DNA of 47,524 nucleotides from Parachlorella kessleri (GCA_001598975.1 BBXU01003145.1:1-47524); one strand, 5' to 3'; shown: positions 22,589 through 34,005, counted from the first letter of the stretch. Notes: generated by a model not told the origin, from the sequence alone. Numbers and translations are program-made.

Positions 22589-24357
22589 TCAGAACGGCAG
22601 CGCTGATGCCGCCCATAGCACCACCAGCAGCAACCACCACGCCATGGCAGACTGAAGCAGACCACGATGGGTTTGAAGCGTTCGAAGGCACTGGCTGGCG
22701 TGCGATCTAAGCTTGCGGTCCCACCTGCAACAAAGGCATTGGCACTCTTGGCAGCGATCTTGCCGGATCCCATGGGAAAGCGATCAAGCATGCAGAGGGT
22801 GCAGATGCCTTGCAAGAAGCCTTACCACGTGCCCCTTCACACGGAAAGCGGCAAAGCAGGCCGTGCCCGAACACCCCCCCCCCCCTTATAACACACACAC
22901 CCACCCCACCCCCACCACCAGCAACAGCTGTCCTCATACCGTGCGCCGGAATCCTCATACACAGGGGCAGCTAGTCCAAGACCTGGAATGACCATGCCAA
23001 AGAGCATACTCCAGAACACCACCGCCGCCTTGCATTGCCCCAGCTGGGTATCTGGCACTAGCAGCTGGGCCTGCACAAAATCGGTAAAGTGTGGCAACAA
23101 CGTTGTCAGTGCTAGAAGTCGGCCACACACAGGCATATACAGATGCCCCTGCTGCAGTATCATCCACATTGCGGGGAGCAACAGATATCCGAACAAACCA
23201 GCTGGCTAGAGGCAGCTGCAGGACGTCTCACCTGTGGCAACAGGGGAAGCGCCGCCACTTCCATCATCCTGTGTAGCTTGGCAATTCGCTTGGCCATACA
23301 GGGATGTGACAAGAACTGCAGCCAGCACTTCAAACTGCCTTCCCCACACAGTCGCCTACTGGAATAGAAACAGCACCTTCACTTTGAAACTCTTTAAGGG
23401 CAAGGTTATGATCAAGAGGGCACCACTTGCGGAACTCACAGCAGCCAGAATGGAGTGGCAGGAGGCACTAGACTCCTATACTGGACCAAGGGAATGCACT
23501 GGGCAGCAAAACTGGTCAATAAAACTGTGCCTGTCAACGTGTCAGAATAAAGTACCTGTCGCTGGCGGCACCCACCGGCAAGCTGCAGTCTTGGTCAAGG
23601 TTGTAAATCATAAGCGCGTACACTGCTTGAATGCCCAACCACAAAGACCAGGGGAGTGGCAGCACCCCAAACAGAAGTAGAGCGGGGAACCTCAGACCTG
23701 CGGAGCTGGCAGCATTACTGGCAATTCAACAACACGAGCTTGGAGCAGTGAGCCACAAACTGGGCCTGGACAGCAGGCAGAACTAATGTGTGGAGAGGAA
23801 GGGTTAGGCTTCAGACCAGGTCGTGGACTTACCGATGAAGGCGTCAAAAGCATCTCTGTAAGCGTTGCCCACAGGGGCCTGGTGCAGCCTGGCTTGAAGT
23901 TTTCTGCCAGGCAGCAGCAACGCCGTTATCTGCAAACAAAGTAAGTGGGACGATTGTCTAGAGTCAAACCCCTTGATTTGGGAGGTGGCAGCAACCAGCC
24001 TGGAAGCTCCATCCCTACCTTGAGACAGGCTATGAAAGCTGTCCTATGCTTTCTGTACACTGATGGCTGCAGAATGGCCCCCAGCAAGAGGAGCAGCCAC
24101 AGGAGCCCAGTAAACAAGCACTGCCGCAGCAGTTGTGGGTCCCTCATCACGTCATCTGGCCTGGAATAGACCATCGCTGCTGCTCCCAGCAAGCCATATG
24201 CCCCAACCACCCCGTCCAAGGTCTTCATCCTCCTGTTCACCGGCTGGAAACGAGCCGTGACAGGCGGCGGCTTGGGTAAGTGCCTGGGATTCACCCCCTG
24301 GGAAAGATCAGGAACGCCTGCTGGGGTCTCCGCGTGTGAGTTGGCTGATTGGGGCAT
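22589..24357 (-). CDS. multi-span membrane protein, tandem copy A
   Basis: Six phase-compatible exons: 24357-24019, 23929-23833, 23697-23556, 23334-23232, 23070-22940, 22724-22589, giving 315 residues. A polar 44-residue N-terminus precedes about five hydrophobic segments: VVGAYGLLGAAAMVY, GLLWLLLLLGAILQ, LLLFGVLPLPWSLWLGIQAV, FWSMLFGMVIPGLGLAA and AWWLLLVVLWAASALPF, the last at the extreme C-terminus. Conserved loops shared with copy B are QPS/F-YRKHRTA, LLLPGRK and NLDxDCSLPVG. The last-exon frame is chosen because both copies keep it (CLRxLQxHRGLLQSA). The family and function were not recognised; no transporter or enzyme motif was seen. It lies head-to-tail with copy B, 315 bp from that copy's stop. 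Confidence 0.8.
22868..22925. repeat. poly-C and CA-rich simple repeat in intron
   Basis: A run of about 13 C followed by ACACACACAC and CCCCACC-type repeats. It lies inside the last intron of membrane-protein copy A. Confidence 0.9.
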
Positions 24358-24672
24358 CGTGAGATGATTCTGTTAAAACCTGGGGAAGAGAGTGCGTGAG
24401 GCCTTGCTGTTGCCGCATGACCATTTTCGCTATCCCATACACACCTCGGGTCAACCCAACAGCTGTGAGCAAGGCGGAGAAATTTACAAAAACCTGTCAC
24501 ATCTGATAGTTCTCCTGGGTTACCCTAGGCCAAAACATATTACTGCATGGTGACTCACCCTTGGACTTTCCCTTCTGACTGTTTCTAGGAACAGGAAGCT
24601 TACGGACAGTGGGGCATGAAGGAACCTCGTTCAAGAGATTATTCACTATCACCTTCTCCCAGGGCTCAGTCG
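24358..24672. other. spacer between tandem membrane-protein copies
   Basis: This 315-bp stretch must carry the 3' end of copy B (TGTAA at 24484-24488) and the promoter of copy A. Nothing else is visible. Confidence 0.5.
24484..24488 (-). terminator. polyadenylation signal TGTAA of copy B
   Basis: The minus strand reads TGTAA 185 bases past the copy B stop at 24673. Confidence 0.5.
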
Positions 24673-26154
24673 TCAGTACGGCAGTGTAGAGGCTGCCCAC
24701 AGCACAACTAGCAGCATCCACCATGCCTTGGCAGATTGGAGCAGACCCCGATGGTTTTGTAGTACCCGTAGGCAGCGGTGAGCGTGCAACCTGAGGTTGT
24801 GGCTCCACCTGCAGTCAAACGGCTGCAACATGGCTTTGTGTTGCCAGGCTGGGAGCTTAAGCGTAAGGCATCGTCCAGCATCACATGCAAACTGCAACCA
24901 CACTTGCATTCCACACAACTGACCCCTACCTTCTGCTGGGAATCACACATACAGGGGCAGCGACTAGACAGACGCCAGGGATTACGAGGCCGCAGAGTAT
25001 GCTCCAGAATGCCACGGCCGCTTTGCACTGCCCCAGCTGTGTCTTTGGCACTATCTGACGGGCCTGCACACAAGGTCACGAGCACAGCTGGTGTGCCTGC
25101 TTCTTGCAGTTGTCCGTAAATGAATTTATTCCTACATAGCTTCTGCAAGCCTAGATGGGAAAGCAAGTCAGGCAGTGATAGCGAAGCCCTCGCCCCTGAC
25201 CTGCGGCAACAGGGGCAGCGCCGCAAATGCCAGTGCCCCGTGTAGCTTTGAGATGCGCTTGGCCATGGACATGTGCGACAAAAACTGCAAGGGATACGCA
25301 CAGGAGATTTAAGGCGAAGCTGGTCCCCAAAATGGAAACATGGAACACAGCTACAGTTTGTCAAGGTAGGTTCAAGCTGGTTTAAAGGACTCCTTCCTCC
25401 GGAGCTCTGCAGCTTCGCACAGGGCCAAGCAACATAACTCTTCGATAGATAGCAGTGTACCATGGAGTCGACTCCACCCACCGGCAAGCTGCAGTCCTCA
25501 TCAAGGTTGAAAACCATGGCCACATACCCCACTTGTAGGACGAGCCACAGGAACCAGGGCAGCGATAGCAAACCATACAGGAACTGGGAAGGGAGCCGCA
25601 GACCTGCAGCAGCTAGTTCGTTATGCAAATCCAGCAAGTGCACGGGGGCCCATTGTGCAACCCAGGGCTAACGGGGGTATTCTTAAGGGCTGGCAGACAG
25701 CTTGGAAGGGAGTGGAGGAAGGCAAATTCTGGTGTAGGCTTACCCATTAAAGCATCAAAGGTATCCCTGCCAGGCCTGCCCGTGGCAGCTTGGCGGAGCC
25801 GCACTTGAGCTTTTCTGCCCGGCAGCAGCAAACCCACCACCTGCAGACATATCATTTTACTTGCAGAAGCACCTGTGGCACTGCTCAACTTAAGAATTAC
25901 AGTCAGCAGGTGAGTGACACAAATCAGATGGGGGCACTTACCTTGACGCAGACTATGATGGCCGTCCTGTGCTTCCTATAGAGGAAGGGTTGCAGGCACG
26001 AGCCCAGCAGGAGAAGAAGATACATGGTGCCGGTTATCAAGCACTGCTGCACCAGCTGTGGATCCTTGGCGACAACATGTGGCCTGGAGTAAAACACAGC
26101 GGCCGCGCCCAGAAAGCCACAGGCCCCTACGGCTCTATCTAAGGTCTTCATCAT
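24673..26154 (-). CDS. multi-span membrane protein, tandem copy B
   Basis: Six exons parallel to copy A: 26154-25942, 25840-25744, 25603-25461, 25284-25201, 25063-24930, 24808-24673, giving 268 residues from the first in-frame ATG (MMKTLDRAVG). Segments match copy A one for one: FLGAAAVFYSRP, MYLLLLLGSCLQP, FLYGLLSLPWFLWLVLQVGY, FWSILCGLVIPG and AWWMLLVVLWAASTLPY. Upstream of the ATG the frame stays open for about 43 codons and still resembles the copy A N-terminus, but it has no start codon, so the N-terminus is either shorter or supplied by an unseen exon. The intron between exons 3 and 4 is phase 0 here and phase 2 in copy A, so splice sites have shifted. Function unknown. Confidence 0.75.
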
Positions 26155-26889
26155 GATGTTGTGCTGCTGGGTTGGGACAAGGGCCAGCCCAGGGCTGGAA
26201 GGTGCAACATGTGACAGTGGTGCACGACGGCCAGTGCCTGGCTGCGGGTGTCCTGCGTTTGAACTCGTAAGGTCTTAGACGTAAAGGCGAAGACCAGCAA
26301 CGCTCATTCTTGCTTATGGGTCTAGTCGCGGGGGCTCATACGGTGACCCGTAGTTTACAGTATACAGTCTGCGGTGGACCACTGGCTTAAAACGCCGTCA
26401 TGTCCACAGCTGCAGCTGCCGCGCTCCAAGTAGCAGGGCGCAACTCCGCGTGTACTGCGCCCCTGCTTGGTACTGCACGGCCAGACAGCTTTCCTCAATA
26501 GCAATTGCTGGATTGCATATTGACTCTGCGCTCAGACCACCCAGCCATTGATGAAGACTTAACAAGCAGTCAACAACTGTGACGTGGCTCACTGACTGGA
26601 CACAATAGGGTAAGCTACTGTAACCCAAGGTTCCTACTCTCACTTAGTAACCCATATGCAAGTTTCTCCAACGCCCACCAGCAAGAAACCCCAGCAGGGC
26701 TCCAGCCACCCAACCTACCGATTACAGCAAGTTCCTTCTTGCTCACTGCAGCTGCAGAAAAGTAAGCGACTGCAAAATACGCCCAAGGCAACTCAGTAGT
26801 CTGTCAACGAGACAGAGACAAGAAAAATATGAGAGCAATGGCAGTCCGTGCACTAGCAGTCCGTCTCTCACCGCCGAGATACCTAGGCC
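26155..26889. other. intergenic: promoter of copy B and 3' flank of Cys-rich gene
   Basis: A minus-strand TGTAA lies at 26355-26359, about 530 bases beyond the stop at 26890. The 130 bases next to copy B are its open but ATG-less former N-terminus. No further gene was seen. Confidence 0.5.
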
Positions 26890-29663
26890 TCAGGTTGAAC
26901 GAACACAGTAGGGGTATGCCGCTCCGCCACACTTGAGGCCAGCTTTGCACTGGGTATCAGCGAGACACGGCTGCCCAGCATCTCTGGGCGTAGAGAAGCA
27001 CTGCTGCCACCCGTCCACACACTCTAATGTGCTTGTGCATGGCAGGCTATTGTTGTCTGGCCCAGTAAAGCAGGATTTACGCAGCCCTGGCGTCACAACG
27101 CACTGCTTGAAGTCGGGGTGGCAGGTAAGCCCCACATCACAGGCCTGCCCTGCGCCTGCCCCGCAGGGCTCCTTCTCACGCCTGTAGGACATATTTGAGA
27201 TCCATTGTATACCCGCAGCCGCACCAACCTCTTCAGTTTGCAGTGTGGTAGGCTTGCGCTACTGTGCAGGTTCGATTGCTGGCAAAGCCAGTCTCTGTAA
27301 GCTTGTGCAATACCGTCACCTGACCGTTTTCATAGGTTTTTTTCCCACATGATGAAGCGCACATACCAACAGCACCAAGGTGAGGGACGCTGCGTGGCCA
27401 TGTGCAAGCTCCCCCCCCGCCCGCTCCCCCCCACCCCCGACATGCAAACATTACCCCACCTCACCTTGGGGGGTAGTAGCAGCGGCTGTCGCTGGGCTCG
27501 CAGTACAAGGGTACTGCTCCGGACGTATCACAGGGGCGGGTGGCCCAGCACCCCTCACCCTCGATGGCCGGCTTCAAACATGTCATGGTACTGAGGCTGT
27601 CGCACACCAAGCCCTCAGCACAGTTGAAGGTGGGCCCCAGCGTCGGGTCACACGGTTCCCCCAGCTTCCTGGGGACTGAATAGCACTTGAAGTAGCCTGG
27701 CTGGCAGCTGAGCCCATCCTGGCAGAGGCGGGTTGTGTGACAGTCCTCCTGGTACTTGCTGTAGGGAAGGCAAGCGCCCGTGTCTGCCAGGTCACATTGA
27801 AGCCCTGGCTCACACCCCAAATCCTCGGTGCAAGGCTCGCCTGCCTGCAGGTCGGGTGGTGCCAGGCCCACACACAGTGTGGTTAGCAGTGCATGTAACT
27901 GTTCATCATGCTACCCAAGCATGCCCCCGACAATCGCAGGCTGCACCCGTCAGCAGACCCATCTACTATGTATGCGGTCACTCAAGACTGCCTTTCTTAG
28001 GGGGCATCATACATCCTGGCTATATGGGCGCTACTGGCACAAGGTCAGGCGGCACTATACTAGAATTGTTGAACTGGCGCACATGGCTCACAGCCATGCA
28101 GATTCTACTGGCACAGCTTGGCTATAAACCAAGGCTCTGACTGACCTTTCTGGGGCTGTGATAGCAAGCCATGACATGGGGGTGGCAGCTGAATCCTGGA
28201 AGGCACTCCCGAGTGGCATGGCAGGTGTCCCCAACCTTGGCGCCCCGGGTTTGGCATTCATTGGTGATGCCGACCTCGCATGCTGTCCCCTCGATGCATG
28301 TGTACGCCTTGTCATCATATTGCCCGTCAGCTGTGGTGCATGGATCATCTGCCTGGCACAACATCAGAGCAAATATGCTGGTAAGTGTAAATTCAAGACG
28401 TGTGGGTTTGTGGGTGGGTGGGTGGGTGTGAGGGTGTGTGGGTGTGTGGTGGGGGGGGGGGAGGGGGGGGTCTGTTGCATCAGTCACATGCTCGCTTGGC
28501 AAGCGTGGCTCCTGGTGTGCAGGCTAACTTGGACTCACCTCTCGAGGGTACTTAAAGCACTCGAACCTGCAGTGCAAGGGTGGGGGTACCCCTCGGTCAT
28601 CCTCATAACAAGGTGCCAGCCAGCATGCTGCAGCAGGCATGCTGCAGCAGGCATGTCTGTTGTGTGCAATGAACCATGCTGGAGTACAGGGGCATTTGAC
28701 TATGCATGCTCAAGGGAAGGCCAGCAGACCGATGTCGTACTCGGGTAAGACTTAGTCCCTTCGTAAGGGTAGACCAGCAGGGCTGACGTCACCCTGCTGT
28801 GCTGCTCACTTTTGCACCAACACTGCCACTGGCCTTACCGTAGTGGGTGACACGTAAAATTGGAAGCTGCATCGCAGGGGAAGTCTGCGGTCAGCTTGCA
28901 CTGAGCGTTCCTCTTCTGGTTTGGCTTCACACACTGTCTTGAGAGTGTCTCGCAGAAGAGACCAGCAGCGCAGTTGCCCTGGGGATTGGCGGCATCACCA
29001 GGTGTGCAGGGCTGGGCCTCCAGGCGCGCCTTGTCATAGCACTTCATCCACACCGGGTCACACGAGAGTGTGCCAGGGTCGCACTCAAAGCTAGCATTGC
29101 CTGCAGTGACATGGAAGCATGAAGCGGTACTTTCTCAGGCGTCTGTCGACTTAATACATACCGCCATTGAGAACCAAGCTAGGTGTGTAAACCCTCATAT
29201 GCTGAGCCTGCGGTGGCGCTCCTGACTGCTGTGCAGCAAGTCAAATAAAACAACCAGTTACGCGCAGGCAGCAACTCACCTGTTATGCAGGGCTGCCCAA
29301 GCTGCCGAGGCACTGGCAGACAGCTGTTTAACAATGGGTGACAGGAGAGGCCGGCACAGCAGTCGGAGTTTGCACTGCCTGCCTGACAGGCGGCCTTGGC
29401 AGCGCGACAAGTGGATGGTCCTTCAGCAGGCATACACAGCGTCTTGGGAGCGTTTGAAGACCAGCCAGTGCTAGAGAGGGAAGAGACGGACAATGTTCAT
29501 CAGAACTGGGAGCATTGTCTGTCAAGCTGCAGTGCAGATGCCAGCAGGTCAAACCTGCCAAAGGGCCTGCTGTTGCCTGCTGGGCGTGTGCTGCCTGCTG
29601 AGCCGCCACTAACCAAAGAACCACCAAAACATCTACCACCCTTGTGCACAGTCCAGATGGCAT
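26890..29663 (-). CDS. secreted cysteine-rich repeat protein, copy M
   Basis: Seven exons: 29663-29555, 29420-29280, 29100-28839, 28566-28539, 28352-28146, 27844-27465, 27181-26890, giving 472 residues. The N-terminus is a signal peptide (VVDVLVVLWLVAAQQAAHA). The rest is a chain of modules of the type EPCxxxxxCxxGLxCxxxxxxC, often joined by PRK/PRQLGQPC linkers; I count 54 cysteines after the signal. The spacing recalls EB or Dickkopf N-terminal modules of animals, but that is only a pattern resemblance. Exon 28566-28539 is a 28-base microexon (FECFKYPRE). The exon 1/2 join uses an AAG acceptor and is the weakest one; it is supported by alignment with copy P (SDCC...SCHP). An extracellular or cell-wall role is inferred. 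It is head-to-head with copy P. Confidence 0.8.
28404..28474 (+). repeat. G-rich (GGGT/GGTGT) tract in intron
   Basis: GTGGGTGGGTGGGTGTGAGG-type repeats run into two runs of about 7-11 G. The tract sits in the intron between exons 4 and 5 of the cysteine-rich copy M gene and could form a G-quadruplex. Confidence 0.8.
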
Positions 29664-30746
29664 CGTCCTGTTCCTGCAGTCATCAGATTGTGCGCATCAC
29701 CTGTGAGTTATTTACCGGTACGTCCGCCCGCACCAGCCCTGTGATGTTGATTTCGTTGATTTCGTTGATTTCTGAAGCAGTGCCCAGGATCAGGAAAACA
29801 CCAAACCTTTGCTATGGTGGAGGTGATACGGCAAAGTGGTCGGTGGTTGGGTTTGTGGGAGGCAAGTCCCAGGCATGCAGCACTACAATCCAGTGGCACT
29901 TCAGGGGCCCAGCGGTGCTTGGCCATTTCGCATATCGCTTGGCTTGTCGATACCTGCATGGGCTCACCTATGCTCTTAGAAGGACAGGAGTGCAGGCTGG
30001 CCCACTGCTGGCGATCTCGTATGCGACTGATCGCTTTTGCACAGGCCGGTCCTGCAACATCCAGCAGCTTGAAAGCACAGTCCGAGCCCAGCTCTACCCT
30101 TACTTGGCCAAATATGCTACGGTTTCTTCCATACCACCTCCCGTCAGTACTGGCCGGTCTGGCAAGCAACACCACCCCGACATGCTTATCCTGCCTCCTT
30201 CCTCCCTTTTAAGGTCCGGGATTAGGCACGTGAACACGTAGCCGCGAGTCTAAGTGCTTGAGGTTGCCTTCAGAAAGTGTATGGTTCAGGGCATGCAGAT
30301 GGAGTGGACACCATTTACCTAAGCCTGACAAGTCTGAACCTCGAGCCTGCACAGAGGCACGAGCAGCAAGGTATCGAGAGCCTGATCCCCAAGAGTAGCA
30401 GGACAGGTTGCCCCTCCTTTGGAGACTACACCGAGCACTGGCTAGATAGACTAGCGTTGCAGGTGTGTGGGGAGACACCTTCGAACTGACGCGACGAGAA
30501 GGAGCAAGTGTCATGGAAGGAGTTGAGTGCCTTCCCAGTTTTGCAGTGCGGGTGCACACGTGTATATGCCAGGCGGGGGGTGGAGGGCTTCCATAGCGGG
30601 CAAGGGAGTGCACCCAGTGTCCAACACAGTTGACAGACCTGGCCAGGCGGCTTGTGCAGAATTAGCAGCGAGTTCTACTTGCTACTGGGCAGCAAGGGAA
30701 CCGGCCACCATTGTTGGACAGGCGGTCAAACCTAAGTGCAGAAAGC
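29664..30746. promoter_or_regulatory. divergent region between the two cysteine-rich genes
   Basis: These 1083 bp separate the two start codons and must hold both promoters. A short tandem repeat of TTGATTTCG (three copies) occurs at about 29747-29773. Long open frames on both strands here (for example near 29708-30175) show no domain and were not accepted as genes. Confidence 0.45.
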
Positions 30747-32937
30747 ATGGCGAAACATGCACAACATACAGCACAGCTGCTGGCTCTGGCACTGCTCATG
30801 GTGCCACTTCTGCCTGTCAGCAGTGCAGCCTGTCTAAACCAGACTGGGCAGCGCTGCACGGCAGGCAGCACTGGGAGCGATTGCTGCTCACCGCTGACCT
30901 GTCACCCAGCGCTGAATGCGTGCTACCCACAGCCCAGGCAGCTTGAGCAGCCGTGCGTGAGAGGTACACACGTGCAGCACACAACACTGCATTCGCCAGC
31001 TATCTGGCTGCCTGTGCTTTCGCCATTTTGGGCAATGCGTGTGCTGCTGGTGGGCCACCGAATGCGACAGCCAGGCATGGCAGCCGATTGTGTGCCCATT
31101 TGCATGTTGCAGGCGACCCAAATTATGACTGTGACTCCGGGCTGTCATGCGATGACACGTTCAAGGTGAGCTCCAGTCCACAACAACTAGTTGCAACTTG
31201 CTCCGGACCTCTTCCAGCCTTCTAGCGTTGGAGTTTTCCCTGACACACTGTTGGAGTTGCGAGACTTAAGTCGGCATGGTCAGGTGACAGTATGCTGGTG
31301 AAGTGGACTAGAGTGGCGTCCACGCTGCTTTGTCTGTTCTGTCTTTGTCAAGCTCTAGTAAGGGCATGAGACACTGTCTCCGCCCATCCTAACAAATCCA
31401 TGTACAGCGCTGCAGTAGTTGGTGCGAAATAGTGACAGTTGCAGCTACTGCTGCCACAGGTCTGCTTAAACCTGCCAAGAACACTTGACCAGCCCTGCAA
31501 CGCCACCGGGGAACCCTCATGCGCAGTGGGGCTCAGCTGCGAGGCCCGCACCCTACGATGTGTGGCCCCCGCAGAGTACAACGACTACTGCAACCCTGCG
31601 GGCGGCCTGCCCTGCAACGCCAGCGCCAGCCTCAGCTGTGCACCCACTAGCAGCCAGTGCATGAGGGAGCCCCGTCAGCTTAACGAGCCCTGCACAGGGC
31701 TCGATGGCACGGCTGCCTTCAGCTGCTCCGAGGGCTACGCCTGTGAAGTGGGCGTGAGCGGGGAGTGTCGTGCCAGGGGCGTGGCAGGTGAACCCTGTCA
31801 TGCCACGCTGCCCTGTGCCGATGGCTACTCCTGCCATCCCTGGATACAGGTGCGACACCAAACAGTGGTGGAGTTTGCATGTGTTCAGGCTTACACATCT
31901 TGCTTGTGACACTGGTGTTTGCCATGCAGTGCCAGCATACAGGAACCAACTGCTCTCAAGATGCCTTAAGGCACTTGTTGTTATGCCCCATGAGATGTTT
32001 CTGCCTGCCTGTCTGTTTGCAGAAGTGCTACGACGCCCCACGCAAGCTGGGCCAGCCCTGCACAGACACAATACCCTGCGGCCAGGACCCGCAGCTGGGG
32101 GACCTGCAGTGCGACCTCAATTCGACGATGAAGTGTGGGCCGCTGTCCACTTTTGGGCAGCCTTGCAACGACAACCGCCGATGTGCGCCTGGCTTTACCT
32201 GCCACCCAGGTGTAAGGTGGGACTTAGTGAAAGCATGGAAGCTGAGACTGGCTCTTTGCCACCCGCTATTGGCTAGGGGAAGCCTGCTCCCTTGTGCAGC
32301 TCTGTAAGTGCAGTACCTACCGGCTGCTGCTTCCCTGCTAGCCATCCCGCTCGTTACCACCCTTGTGTCTGACCAGAAGGTGAAGAATCGCAACTCACCT
32401 GCCTGCCAAATCTCCAGTACCTGGATCCTGCGTGTCTGCAGGCAGTGCCTGCACAGCCCCCGACTGGCAGGACAGTACTGCAGCGAGGACTTCCCCTGCG
32501 CAGATGGCTTGGCGTGCGACCTTTGGGCTAGCTTCACCTGCGTGCGCCCCATCCGAGAGGGCGGCCACTGCTGGGGCACGCTGCCCTGCAAGGAGGGCAT
32601 GTCATGCTCACCCGTGGACCAGAAGTGTCGCTACACTCCCCGCCAGGCGGGCCAGGACTGTGGCGAAACCCCTGACCAGCAGTGCGCCCCAGGGCTCGTC
32701 TGTCACCCTTACTACAAGATCTGCCGCGAGACGGCGGCCAACAAGAACACATGCTTCACAAATGAGGCTGGGCTGAGCTGGGCCTGCGAGGACGGCCTCA
32801 GCTGCCAGAGTGGCTTCAACCGGTGTTACCAATCCCCCCGGAAGTCGGGCGAGCCCTGCTCTGCAGACTCCCCCTGTGCAGCTGGCTTGCTGTGCGACAA
32901 CCAGTACCCGTACTGCGTGCCTCCCCCTGCCACCTAG
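30747..32937 (+). CDS. secreted cysteine-rich repeat protein, copy P
   Basis: Five phase-compatible exons: 30747-30963, 31113-31165, 31460-31849, 32023-32216, 32442-32937, giving 449 residues. The start ATG opens a signal peptide (LLALALLMVPLLPVSSA). The mature chain has 54 cysteines by my count in repeated modules such as EPCSADSPCAAGLLCDNQ and QDCGETPDQQCAPGLVCHP, with PRQL/PRKL linkers. It aligns with copy M from SDCC to the C-terminal YPYC. Intron positions are partly shared: copy P exon 3 covers what copy M splits around its microexon. An extracellular matrix or cell-wall role is inferred. No enzyme motif is present. Confidence 0.85.
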
Positions 32938-33270
32938 TCAAAGAGTTATCGGCCTGCCTGAACGGCCCTGCCGTCCTTGGTGCTGATAGCATGGGTGGCA
33001 GGTAGTGCAAACAGGGAGTAGAGCTGGGCTGGACTCGGCTGACAGGGTCCTTAGTCCGTCCTTGGTGCCATGCTTACTTCCTCAATTGGTTGTGGTTCTA
33101 GGCGGAGCTGTAGGTATGGTATGCATGTTGATTTCTTGTGCCATGTCCTGTCATTCATGATCTACAATATCCTATGTTCTGCAATCGCTTGCATTCGGCA
33201 TGCCCAAGAGTGCGTAGGACATGACTTTGTATGCCCAATAAGGGAAATCCAGTTGGAGCTGTGATTCATC

Positions 33271-33275
33271 TGTAA
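33271..33275 (+). terminator. polyadenylation signal TGTAA of copy P
   Basis: TGTAA lies 334 bases beyond the stop at 32937. Confidence 0.5.
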
Positions 33276-33570
33276 GTTGGCTCGACCATGTGCTGGGCCC
33301 TAATACGAACGCTTCTGCCTGCCGTCAGCTGTCTTTTGTACAGCCCAGGGCTATTCCTGCTGGGTACCTATGCATGCTGAAAGAGTTTGCTTTGGGCATT
33401 GCAACAAACGAGTGGCAAGAGAGTCAGTATGCGCAAATCAAAACAGCTTTCAACGGTATGTACCTGGGTATACCCAGCTCACCCGGTGTGTGGTCGGCTT
33501 GTGCCAAGGTTAGCGTATACGTAGTTGCCTCACACAAGAACCCAACAGTTATCACACGAGCAATATGGAA

Positions 33571-33665
33571 TCCAAGGCAAGACCCAGAGCACAACTGCAT
33601 CCAGCCCTGTCAGTACAGGTCTTCTTCCCACCCACCCCCACCACCGCTCGCATTGCCTGCCACCA
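33571..33665 (+). repeat. dispersed repeat, copy 2
   Basis: This shares ordered blocks with 13788-13880 (ATCCAAGGCAAGAC, AGCACAACTGCAT, CCCTGTCAG, CTCGCATTGCCTGCCACC). The last block recurs alone near 33714, 45738, 46190 and 46732. Confidence 0.5.
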
Positions 33666-34005
33666 CTGACAAACACTGATCCATCAGTCCTAGTCAACCC
33701 TACATCTCCTCACTTCGCATTGCCTGCCACCACCAACAGACACCAAATGGCATGGCAAGTTCACATGCAGTTTGATGCCCAGGTCAAGAAGTTGCCCCCA
33801 GCCATGGTTGGCATGCAGTTCTGTTCGCCCCCAGGTAAGCCTAACGAGTCTCCTAGCTTTCACTCACTACCGCCCTCACCAAAGTTGATGCATTCAAAGG
33901 CGGCGCCTGCACCATGAGGTATCCACCCAGCTCAGTGCACGTCCCACAGCCTCCTGCCACAGTCACGATTCCTGGAGGAAACACCTTAACGTAGCCGTCT
34001 CCCGT

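Larger units (their letters stand above)
32938..34005. other. convergent 3' flanks with dispersed repeat
   Basis: This is the 3' flank of the plus-strand cysteine-rich gene, with TGTAA at 33271-33275, and of the minus-strand Rdx gene. Copy 2 of the dispersed repeat is at 33571-33665, with a further partial TCGCATTGCCTGCCACC-like piece near 33714-33735. No gene was seen. Confidence 0.5.

Noticed and set aside
24708..25643. 311-codon minus-strand frame
   Set aside because: It runs through several exons and introns of membrane-protein copy B. Copy A homology and splice phases define different frames.
27233..27451. Minus frame with two cysteines between exons 6 and 7 of the cysteine-rich copy M gene
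   Set aside because: It lies in an intron. Joining 27465 directly to 27181 keeps the phase and matches copy P.
29708..30241. Long overlapping open frames on both strands in the divergent spacer
   Set aside because: They have no signal, domain or splice partners, and the spacer must hold two promoters.
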